A stretch of DNA of 5,431 nucleotides from Gallionellaceae bacterium (GTDB taxonomy: Bacteria > Pseudomonadota > Gammaproteobacteria > Burkholderiales > Gallionellaceae): the NCBI GenBank assembly GCA_021731185.1, contig JAKFXW010000033.1, positions 1-5,431 of the forward strand, read 5' to 3'. Shown one piece after another: positions 1-5,431 of this stretch. Below the pieces are notes generated by a model. It made no database searches, had not been told where the DNA came from, and saw only the letters and a program-made list of their open reading frames with translations. The stretch's first letter is position 1; each line of letters begins with the position of its first letter. Both the position numbers and the translations under genes were made by a program.

Positions 1-1
1 A

Positions 2-1180
2 GATAACACCGATCTATTGCTAGCGCAGGCTGAGCATTTGACCGAAGCCTATGCCGTCACTTTGAAAAATCGTGTGACATTCACGGCTGTGATCACTTCC
101 GGGGTGGCAACCCTAGTTTTGATTATTGCGTTTGCCATTGTTTACTTGACCGACTTGCGCCGACGCACGCGAGAGGCGGAAAAAGCTAACCGCAGCAATC
201 AGGATTCGATTTTGAAACTCATGAACGAAATGGGAGAGTTAGCTGATGGCGATTTGACTGTGCATGCAACGGTGTCAGAAGACATTACTGGTGCGATTGC
301 CGACTCCGTAAATTACACGATTAGTGAATTGCGCAAGCTGGTAACGGGCATTACTAATGTGTCCGATAAGGTGGCGCGGGCAACTGGTGCAGCGGAAGTC
401 GTGGCTAAAGAACAGCTTATCGCATCACAAAAACAATCCAATGAAATTCGCAATGCAGGGCAATCGGTAGAGCTGATTACCAAATCTATTCAAGAGGTCG
501 ATGCCAGTGCAGCACAGTCATTGCAAGTAGCGAAAAAAACATTGGCAGCCACAGAAGAAGGTGCGCGCGCTGTACAAAATACCGTGGCGGGTATGGATGA
601 GATTCGCGGACAAATCCAGGAAACTTCCAAGCGGATTAAACGTTTGGGTGAAAGTTCACAGGAAATTGGCGAAATTGTAAATTTGATTGCTGACATTACC
701 GAACAAACTAACGTACTGGCACTGAATGCGGCAATTCAGGCAGCTTCGGCTGGCGACGCAGGACGTGGATTCTCGGTGGTGGCGGCGGAAGTTCAGCGTT
801 TGGCAGAGCGCTCAGCAGAGGCAACCAAACAGATCAGTACCTTGGTTCAAGCCATTCAGGGTGACACACAGAATGCGATTGCTGCGATGGAAACCAGCAC
901 CAATGGTGTCGTGAACGGAGCAAAGTTGGCCAGCGCAGCGGGACAATCGCTACGTGAAATTGAGCAAGTATCGCGCGAATTAGCCAGCCTGATTGGCAGT
1001 ATTTCGGTTTCTACACAGGTGCAAACTGATATGGCACATGAAGTTGCAACTACCATGGCGGACATCCTGAAAATTACTGAGCAAACATCAGAAGGTACTA
1101 AACGTACCTCTGCATCTGTGACTGAATTGGCAGGTTTAGCGACAGGACTTAAATCCTCTGTTGCAGGCTTTAAGGTTTAA
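2..1180 (+). CDS. pilJ: PilJ-type methyl-accepting chemotaxis protein, C-terminal part (5' end outside window)
   Basis: This is the receptor of the Pil-Chp system that controls type IV pili; it sits in the inner membrane and signals to ChpA through a CheW-like adaptor. The frame is open to the left edge, so only the last 392 codons are present; PilJ proteins are usually near 680 residues. Codons 25-49 (nt 74-148) form a hydrophobic membrane helix, followed by basic residues (DLRRRTR) and a HAMP-like linker with the GELADGDLTV signature I associate with PilJ. The MCP hairpin tip lies at nt 701-814 (EQTNVLALNAAIQAAS, then GDAGRGFSVVAAEVQRLAERS). Like other PilJ proteins it has Gln where classical MCPs have Glu in AAIEA. 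It ends in AGFKV with no NWETF-type CheR tether. TTG at 17 is not taken as the start because it lies just before the last membrane helix and the frame is open upstream. The family call is firm; the symbol rests on motifs plus the chpA neighbour. Confidence 0.92.
   Translation, partial: DNTDLLLAQAEHLTEAYAVTLKNRVTFTAVITSGVATLVLIIAFAIVYLTDLRRRTREAEKANRSNQDSILKLMNEMGELADGDLTVHATVSEDITGAIADSVNYTISELRKLVTGITNVSDKVARATGAAEVVAKEQLIASQKQSNEIRNAGQSVELITKSIQEVDASAAQSLQVAKKTLAATEEGARAVQNTVAGMDEIRGQIQETSKRIKRLGESSQEIGEIVNLIADITEQTNVLALNAAIQAASAGDAGRGFSVVAAEVQRLAERSAEATKQISTLVQAIQGDTQNAIAAMETSTNGVVNGAKLASAAGQSLREIEQVSRELASLIGSISVSTQVQTDMAHEVATTMADILKITEQTSEGTKRTSASVTELAGLATGLKSSVAGFKV
74..148 (+). other. 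Last transmembrane helix of the PilJ-type receptor
   Basis: About 25 mostly hydrophobic residues run from VTFTAV to AIVYL with no charge inside. They are followed at once by a basic stretch (RRRTR) that fits the cytoplasmic side by the positive-inside rule. The few residues before it at the window edge would be the end of the periplasmic sensing domain. Confidence 0.85.
701..814 (+). other. MCP signalling hairpin tip (kinase-control region)
   Basis: This is the most conserved part of all chemoreceptors, where CheW and the CheA-like kinase bind. It reads EQTNVLALNAAIQ, AASAGDAGRGFSVV and AAEVQRLAERS. The glycine-rich turn (GDAGRGF) and flanking heptads are intact, so the receptor fragment looks functional. 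Confidence 0.93.
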
Positions 1181-1269
1181 ATTCCCAATTTTAATCTCTG
1201 ACAACAAGCTAAATGTGATTTCCAAAACAGCCTCGAAATGTGCCTTAAAAAAAATTTCATAGAGTTGCC
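1181..1269 (+). other. 89-base pilJ-chpA intergenic gap
   Basis: The gap is AT-rich and contains no ORF. I see no stable hairpin followed by a T-run, and no well-spaced -35/-10 pair. AAATGTG occurs twice (1211-1217 and 1236-1242), and there is a run of eight A's followed by three T's near 1247-1257. The simplest reading is a leader inside an operon, with read-through from pilJ into chpA. A weak internal promoter cannot be excluded. Confidence 0.55.
1261..1264 (+). promoter_or_regulatory. Weak Shine-Dalgarno (AGAG) for chpA
   Basis: AGAG sits five bases before the ATG at 1270 and is the only purine-rich match at suitable spacing. An in-frame TAA at 1246-1248 rules out longer starts, and ATG 1270 is the first start codon after it. 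The start is therefore well fixed even though the ribosome site is poor. Confidence 0.4.
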
Positions 1270-1527
1270 ATGATTTTTAATCCTACAGCACTGCTATCAG
1301 TAAGGCCTGGCATCAACAGTTCGTTGGAGCAGATAGAACGCGATTTAACATTTTATTTCGCCGCGCCAGACGATAACCATGAAGCCATAGAGCGCGCTCT
1401 GACCGAGATGCATCGCAACAGTGGCGTTTTTCGCATGGTCGCGATGGATGGCGTGTCGGTTTATTGTGCGGAAATTGAAAAAGTATTGCAGGCACTCGCC
1501 ACCAGTTCGCTCATCCCATCTCCCGCC
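1270..1527 (+). other. Degenerate Hpt-like domain at the ChpA N-terminus
   Basis: Residues 1-86 read as paired helices (INSSLEQIERDLTFYF, then AIERALTEMHRNSGVFRMVAMDGVSVYCAEIEKVLQ). They follow the Hpt helix layout, with M-H-x-x-x-G-x-x-x-M-V at the place of H-T-L-K-G-x-x-R-M-V. His48 aligns with the phospho-histidine, but the Lys is missing and the context is poor. From family knowledge, ChpA and the scaffold FimL both begin with such a module. I infer a structural or docking role rather than phosphotransfer. Confidence 0.55.
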
Positions 1528-4500
1528 AATTTCGGAATTATTCAGCGCGCACTACTGGCGCTGACGCATTATCTGGACGCGCTTATTGATGGAGCCAGTA
1601 ATGCAACGGTGCGCCTGTTTCACCCTTACCAAGAATTGCAGCAAGCCCGTGGCGTGGAAATGTCATTTGAAGCGGATCTTTTCTTTCCTGATCTGAATAT
1701 CGAATTACCTCCCTCTGTTGTAAGAATTCCCGTCACACCTGATTTGCCAGTGCACGTTAAAAAAGAACGCGGACAATTTCAACTCGCCATGTTGCAGTGG
1801 TTGCGTCGCAATGACTTGAGTCAAGATGGTACAAATGACGCTTTGCAGAATATGCGTAAAGCAGTTTTAAATGTGATGGCATGCCTACCTCAAGATGAAC
1901 GGCGCGCTTTCTGGTGGATTGCGGCAGGGGTGCTGGACTGTTTGTTGGTTGACGGAATACCGCCGGAATTAAACGCCATACGGGTACTCAGTCGCATAGA
2001 TCGGCAAATGAAAATTCTGCTCGACGGCGGTAAGAACGAAGAACGCAGCATCATAAATGAAATGTTGTACCTGCTGGCGCGCAGTCATTCCGTGAGCGAG
2101 CTGGTTGATAGTATTAAGCAAGTCTATGCGTTGGATGAATTTTTGCCGGAAGAGTCAATACTGCCTCCTGACGAGCTGAAGCAAATGCTGGAGCAATTAC
2201 GCCTCCAATTATTAGCTGCACAGGCTACGTGGGAACAATGCTCGCAATATGAAGTAGATGATGAATACAACAATTTCATAGCGCAGAGCAACCGTATGCT
2301 GGAAATGGCGGATAGGCTGGATAACAACACGCTGCAATATTTGTGTCACCAAATTCATGCAATAGCGGTACAGGCATTGGAGCTGGGAGCAACCCAGCGC
2401 GCTTCCCAAGCCATGGCCATGTTCTTGTTGCTGCTGGAAAACGGGATTGAAAATTACGGGCATCTGGGGCGCGAGTTTCACGATCAAGTACGCCTGCTGC
2501 AAGAATATTTACTGGCGGTATTACAGGGTGAGCCAACCACGCAGGAAAAATTTGCCCAGGTTATTGAACTGAATTTGCGTTTGGAAAACCGCAAAATCAT
2601 GATCCCCCTCATTAACGAGTTGCTCGGAAACATACAACATGTGGAGCAGGGCTTGAGTGCCTTTTTTAACAATCCTGCCACCCGTGGCGAATTACCGCTA
2701 CTTGAGCGATTGCTGCTGCAAGTTCTGGGCATTACCCATGCACTGTCGTTGGATCAGGCCTCGCTATTGTTGCAATCTTTGGGACAAGCCAATGCACGCT
2801 ATGCGCAAGGCGGCAATCCTACGCAAGCAGAAATGCTGGCCGTCGCCGTCTCACTGGGTGCAATATCCACATATATAGCAAATCTGGCACAGGGGGAAAC
2901 CCCAGATCATGCGCCACTGGATAAGGCTTTGCGTGAATTATTAGCAGCACAGAAAGCTGCCCCAACGACAACTGCACCTGCTACTTCAAAGATTGAGACA
3001 AAAGGATGGAGCGACGATGACGATTTGCAGGATGTGTTCCTGGAAGAGGCCACGGAAGTATTGGAAACCTTGCGGGTTAATTTAGAGATCAGTCAATTGC
3101 ACCCGGCCAGCCGTGAGCCGCTCACTGTGATGCGGCGCGGCTTCCATACATTAAAAGGCAGCAGTCGCATGGTCGGGCTGATGGATATTGGCGAAGTCGC
3201 GTGGGGCGTAGAACGCGCAATGAATAAATGGTTGGAAAGCGGCAGGCAAGCTACGCCGATTCTATTAACACTAATCGGCGATGCAAGAAAAATATTTCAG
3301 CCATGGGTAAGTCAGCTCATGCAAGGTGAGGCTGTAACGGTGGAATATGCTGATTTGCTGAAAGCTGCGCAGCAAATTGAAAGCGCGGCTGGCGAGCCCT
3401 ATTTGCCAGAGCACGCTGCTGGCCAAGTGCCAACAGATGACCAGGCTTTAGCTTGGTCATCTGTTGAGAAACAAGCGCAAAAGTTGGGCTTGGAAAACGA
3501 ATCAGCAACGCCAGCAGAAGCAGTTGTAGACACCGACCTTGAGAATTTTCTGACCACACGTACATCCCCATTCCCCATACCGAATATAGATGCTCACCCA
3601 GCCCCACAAGGGGACAATGAGTCCGATATGAAAATCGGCAGTGAGGAAAAATCTGTGCAGAGCACCAGACAACTTCCTGATGAAATTTTGGGACTGTCAT
3701 TGGAAATGCAGCCCGCTAATTTTCAGTCAATCGTATCTCAATCAGATGCCTCCTCAACGATTTCTGCTGCGCCGCAAACCGAATGGTCAGGGTTTGAACC
3801 AGAACCATCATCATTTAATACGGGTGCAGACACCGAAGCCCCACAAGGGGACAATGAAGTTGTAATTGATGGGGTCAGAATGTCGCCCACATTATTTAAA
3901 ATTTCGACTGAGGAGGCTGCGCAACATGTCGCAACCTTGCAGAAATGTTTGGCTATTTTGCGTACCAGCCAGCTTCCGACTATTGAATATGGTTTTATGC
4001 GTGCCGCACACACTTTAGCAGGCGTGGCGCATGCCATCGGCGCACCACAAATTGCCGAACTGGCTCACTCGTTAGAGTTGTGGTTGCAGGTCAGAATGGA
4101 ATCCGAATTCTCCCTTAACTCCAGGCAGGGGGCTATGCTGGATAATACAGTGGCCGCGTTGAGTGTCATGGTTGCAGAGATCACCGCAACCCGTGTGCCA
4201 GAGCCACAGATATTGCTGGTGGCGCAATTGCAAGCAGACAAAATCAAGTTGGAGAAAGAGCCTGACTCTTCAGCAGAGCCAAGATTTTTAGCTGACGAAG
4301 ATACAGATCTCACGCTTGAAAGAAAATCGCTCGAAAAGCCGACTGGAAAACTGGCGGAAGAAGTTGTAGCGGAAGACACTCAATCACCTGCAACTTCAAC
4401 CACCCCACCTATACCAGATGTGCTGCCCACCGTATTGGTGACAATAGCTGCCACCCCGCCTGCTACGTCAGAAGGTCGCTTAGTTAAAGATGATATTGAT

Positions 4501-5431
4501 GCTGACCTTCTACCCATTTTTATGGAGGAAGCAGATGATTTGCACCAGCAAATTAGCGTTGCAATGCACGAATGGGTAGCGCACCCCAATAATGCACAAT
4601 ATTCGCAGGATTTGCTGCGTGCCCTGCATACTTTAAAAGGCGGCGCGCGTATGGTAGGCGCAATGCGTATGGGTGAGCTGGCGCATCTGGCAGAAGATTA
4701 TGTAAAGCGCGCCCCACGAGAAAGTGAAAATTTTTGGTCGGAACTTGAAAACTTTTTAGATCGTATAAGCAATGTGCTGGAAAAATTACGCCAAGGGTTG
4801 CCCGCAGATGATACCGAACTCGCCGAGACAAACAACACATTAAATACTGCACCAGAAATTGCGCTGCAAGCAATGCAGGCAACACCTGTAACATTTATTG
4901 AATCGGAAATTTCAGAGGTATCTCAAACAGCTCATGCCGGGCAAGCCGCTTGGGTTGCCCCTGAGTTACCGATTACAACCTATTTAAATGTATCTGCACC
5001 CGTTAAGACACTCGCGCCTGTTACACCTGCATCCATGCTGCGAGTGCGCGCCGAACTGGTCGATCATCTGGTGAATGATGCGGGAGAGATAAGTGTGGCT
5101 CGCTCACGCATCGAGGTCGAATTGCGTGCATTTAAAACAGGCTTGTTGGAATTGACTCATAGTATTGACCGCCTACACAAGCAAGTGCGAGATGTTGAAA
5201 TTCATGCGGAAGGGCAAATTCAAGCGCGTGTGGCTCTATCTGTAGAAATGGCGGAACATTTCGATCCACTTGAATTTGATCACTTCACGCAATTTCAGGA
5301 TTTGACCCGCTCCATGACTGAGAGCGTGCATGACGTGCAAACCGTGCAGCAGGCACTCCTGAAAAATCTGGATGAAACAAGTGCCGCGCTGGCAGTCCAA
5401 ACACACTTGACCCGCGGTATGCAGCAACAAT
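1270..5431 (+). CDS. chpA: ChpA/PilL-type CheA-like hybrid histidine kinase, N-terminal part (3' end outside window)
   Basis: This is the central cytoplasmic kinase of the Pil-Chp system; it takes signal from PilJ and phosphorylates PilG/PilH-type regulators to steer type IV pilus activity. The frame runs 1387 codons without a stop to the right edge. Visible order: degenerate Hpt-like N-terminus (residues 1-86, MHRNSGVFRMV, His48); long alpha-helical FimL-like region (about 90-440); degenerate Hpt-like unit without histidine (444-516); canonical Hpt (585-690, FHTLKGSSRMVG, His626); disordered linker (about 710-868); Hpt with HTLAG (871-975, His914); Pro/Thr/Glu-rich linker (976-1073); canonical Hpt (1074-1178, LHTLKGGARMVG, His1120); linker; P3-like dimerisation helices from about 1254 (LRVRAELVDHLVNDAGEIS). 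Family members are usually around 1800-2500 residues, so HATPase, CheW and receiver domains should follow. Several Hpt modules in a row, right after pilJ, separate it from flagellar CheA. The symbol pilL is also used for this gene. Confidence 0.92.
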   Translation, partial: MIFNPTALLSVRPGINSSLEQIERDLTFYFAAPDDNHEAIERALTEMHRNSGVFRMVAMDGVSVYCAEIEKVLQALATSSLIPSPANFGIIQRALLALTHYLDALIDGASNATVRLFHPYQELQQARGVEMSFEADLFFPDLNIELPPSVVRIPVTPDLPVHVKKERGQFQLAMLQWLRRNDLSQDGTNDALQNMRKAVLNVMACLPQDERRAFWWIAAGVLDCLLVDGIPPELNAIRVLSRIDRQMKILLDGGKNEERSIINEMLYLLARSHSVSELVDSIKQVYALDEFLPEESILPPDELKQMLEQLRLQLLAAQATWEQCSQYEVDDEYNNFIAQSNRMLEMADRLDNNTLQYLCHQIHAIAVQALELGATQRASQAMAMFLLLLENGIENYGHLGREFHDQVRLLQEYLLAVLQGEPTTQEKFAQVIELNLRLENRKIMIPLINELLGNIQHVEQGLSAFFNNPATRGELPLLERLLLQVLGITHALSLDQASLLLQSLGQANARYAQGGNPTQAEMLAVAVSLGAISTYIANLAQGETPDHAPLDKALRELLAAQKAAPTTTAPATSKIETKGWSDDDDLQDVFLEEATEVLETLRVNLEISQLHPASREPLTVMRRGFHTLKGSSRMVGLMDIGEVAWGVERAMNKWLESGRQATPILLTLIGDARKIFQPWVSQLMQGEAVTVEYADLLKAAQQIESAAGEPYLPEHAAGQVPTDDQALAWSSVEKQAQKLGLENESATPAEAVVDTDLENFLTTRTSPFPIPNIDAHPAPQGDNESDMKIGSEEKSVQSTRQLPDEILGLSLEMQPANFQSIVSQSDASSTISAAPQTEWSGFEPEPSSFNTGADTEAPQGDNEVVIDGVRMSPTLFKISTEEAAQHVATLQKCLAILRTSQLPTIEYGFMRAAHTLAGVAHAIGAPQIAELAHSLELWLQVRMESEFSLNSRQGAMLDNTVAALSVMVAEITATRVPEPQILLVAQLQADKIKLEKEPDSSAEPRFLADEDTDLTLERKSLEKPTGKLAEEVVAEDTQSPATSTTPPIPDVLPTVLVTIAATPPATSEGRLVKDDIDADLLPIFMEEADDLHQQISVAMHEWVAHPNNAQYSQDLLRALHTLKGGARMVGAMRMGELAHLAEDYVKRAPRESENFWSELENFLDRISNVLEKLRQGLPADDTELAETNNTLNTAPEIALQAMQATPVTFIESEISEVSQTAHAGQAAWVAPELPITTYLNVSAPVKTLAPVTPASMLRVRAELVDHLVNDAGEISVARSRIEVELRAFKTGLLELTHSIDRLHKQVRDVEIHAEGQIQARVALSVEMAEHFDPLEFDHFTQFQDLTRSMTESVHDVQTVQQALLKNLDETSAALAVQTHLTRGMQQQ
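1528..2598 (+). other. Helical FimL-like scaffold region of ChpA
   Basis: About residues 87-443 are almost entirely predicted helix by composition (Leu, Gln, Glu, Ala), for example ELKQMLEQLRLQLLAA and NRMLEMADRLDNNTLQYL. I find no catalytic motif. Position and texture fit the N-terminal region that ChpA shares with FimL, a ChpA-like scaffold without kinase domains. This assignment is from recall of the family architecture, not from an alignment. Confidence 0.45.
2599..2817 (+). other. Histidine-less Hpt-like unit of ChpA
   Basis: Residues 444-516 (LINELLGNIQHVEQGLSAFF, then LLLQVLGITHALSLDQASLLLQ) match the Hpt spacing. LQVLG sits where HTLKG should be, so the phospho-site is Leu483 and the Lys is also replaced. 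It probably packs as a four-helix bundle that cannot be phosphorylated. A short Ala/Thr/Pro linker (about 561-578) separates it from the first canonical Hpt. Confidence 0.5.
3022..3339 (+). other. Canonical Hpt domain 1 of ChpA (His626)
   Basis: Residues 585-690 begin with the typical acidic helix (DLQDVFLEEATEVLETL) and carry RRGFHTLKGSSRMVGLMDIGEVAW. His626 at nt 3145-3147 has the full H-x-x-K-G-S-S context of a phosphorylatable Hpt. The following GEVAWGVERAMNKWLE helix is typical of ChpA Hpt modules. Confidence 0.92.
3431..3466. repeat. 36-base near-perfect inverted repeat (hairpin) inside chpA linker
   Basis: The left arm CAACAGATGACCAGGC (3431-3446) and right arm GCTTGGTCATCTGTTG (3451-3466) pair over 16 positions around a TTTA loop, with one G-T wobble. 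Neither flank has a T-run, so it does not look like an intrinsic terminator on either strand. It encodes residues 721-733 (PTDDQALAWSSVE) in the linker after Hpt 1. It may be an in-frame palindromic repeat unit or a structured element in the mRNA. Confidence 0.9.
3601..3620 (+). repeat. 20-base direct repeat, copy 1
   Basis: GCCCCACAAGGGGACAATGA encodes APQGDNE (residues 778-784) and contains a short palindrome, CCCC-ACAA-GGGG. An identical copy lies 237 bases downstream in the same reading frame. Third codon positions are the same too, which points to a DNA-level copy rather than selection on the peptide alone. Confidence 0.9.
3838..3857 (+). repeat. 20-base direct repeat, copy 2
   Basis: This is identical to the copy at 3601-3620 and encodes APQGDNE again (residues 857-863). 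It sits about eight residues before the next Hpt module starts. The flanks of the two copies differ, so the shared block is short and sharply bounded. Confidence 0.9.
3880..4194 (+). other. Variant Hpt domain 2 of ChpA with HTLAG (His914)
   Basis: Residues 871-975 contain RAAHTLAGVAHAIGAPQIAELAHSLELWLQ. The phospho-acceptor histidine is kept (nt 4009-4011), but the conserved Lys three residues later is Ala. As far as I recall, one or more Hpt modules of ChpA proteins carry this HTLAG form, so it is likely a family trait rather than decay. Phosphotransfer efficiency may differ from the HTLKG modules. Confidence 0.8.
4489..4803 (+). other. Canonical Hpt domain 3 of ChpA (His1120)
   Basis: Residues 1074-1178 start with DDIDADLLPIFMEEADDLHQQI and carry LLRALHTLKGGARMVGAMRMGELAHLAED. 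His1120 is at nt 4627-4629 in a full H-x-x-K-G-G-A context. It is the last Hpt before the kinase core, the place from which ChpA-type kinases typically continue into the dimerisation helices. Confidence 0.92.
5029..5431 (+). other. Start of CheA-like dimerisation (P3-like) region of ChpA
   Basis: From about residue 1254 the sequence MLRVRAELVDHLVNDAGEIS followed by VARSRIEVELRAF matches the conserved entry to the dimerisation helices that precede the HATPase domain in ChpA-type kinases. The rest is long helix (LTHSIDRLHKQVRDVE) up to the window edge. The ATP-binding boxes are not yet reached. Confidence 0.8.

Noticed and set aside
17..1180. TTG at 17 as a true start giving a 387-residue protein
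   Set aside because: The frame is open to the window edge, and the TTG falls just before the last membrane helix of a receptor that normally has a large periplasmic part upstream.
1195..1230. Sigma-70 promoter with CTGACA as -35
   Set aside because: No acceptable -10 hexamer is found at 16-18 bases from it.
2212..2536. Overlapping minus-strand frames of 96 and 86 codons
   Set aside because: Both oppose the helical ChpA region in different frames and overlap each other; no domain or ribosome site supports either.
3431..3466. Intrinsic terminator
   Set aside because: The stem is strong, but no T-run follows on the + strand (AGAAACAAG) or on the - strand, and it sits mid-gene.
3317..3700. 127-codon reading frame on the minus strand
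   Set aside because: It lies wholly opposite the ChpA frame across Hpt and linker sequence, has no recognisable motif, and is explained as an antisense shadow.
3601..3857. CRISPR-like or tandem repeat array
   Set aside because: There are only two copies, 237 bases apart, with translated and unrelated sequence between them.
1270..5431. Flagellar CheA
   Set aside because: CheA has a single N-terminal Hpt and about 650-750 residues. This frame has three or more Hpt modules and reaches the dimerisation helices only after about 1250 residues, next to a PilJ-type receptor.

Overview
The window is a two-gene piece of a Pil-Chp chemosensory cluster, the chemotaxis-like system that controls type IV pilus (twitching) motility and surface sensing in many Beta- and Gammaproteobacteria. 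Both genes are on the + strand and both are cut by the window edges. Base composition is close to half G+C (estimated by eye). The protein sequences look most like the betaproteobacterial versions of this cluster, perhaps a Nitrosomonadales-type organism. That placement is an impression from the sequence, not a measurement.

Layout. Positions 2-1180 hold the C-terminal 392 residues of a PilJ-type methyl-accepting chemotaxis protein: the last membrane helix, a HAMP-like linker, and the cytoplasmic signalling hairpin with its highly conserved tip. An 89-base gap (1181-1269) follows, with no convincing terminator or promoter. From 1270 to the window end there is one uninterrupted reading frame of 1387 codons. 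It is the N-terminal part of a giant ChpA/PilL-type CheA-like histidine kinase. Its order is: a degenerate Hpt-like N-terminus, a long helical FimL-like scaffold region, a second degenerate Hpt-like unit lacking the histidine, a canonical Hpt (His626), a long disordered linker, a variant Hpt with HTLAG (His914), a Pro/Thr-rich linker, a canonical Hpt (His1120), another linker, and the start of the CheA dimerisation (P3-like) helices. The ATPase, CheW-like and receiver domains expected in this family would lie beyond the right edge.

How the genes work together (family knowledge): PilJ is the receptor. Through a CheW-type adaptor (PilI) it controls ChpA, which autophosphorylates on its Hpt histidines and passes phosphate to the response regulators PilG and PilH, setting pilus extension and retraction. 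pilG, pilH and pilI would be expected upstream, but the window does not show them.

The system itself is known; I do not see an undescribed one. The most unusual feature is at DNA level. The linker between the first canonical Hpt and the HTLAG Hpt carries a near-perfect 36-base hairpin (3431-3466) and two identical 20-base direct repeats (3601-3620 and 3838-3857), each with a small CCCC/GGGG palindrome. All are translated in frame. This linker may have collected small palindromic repeat elements.
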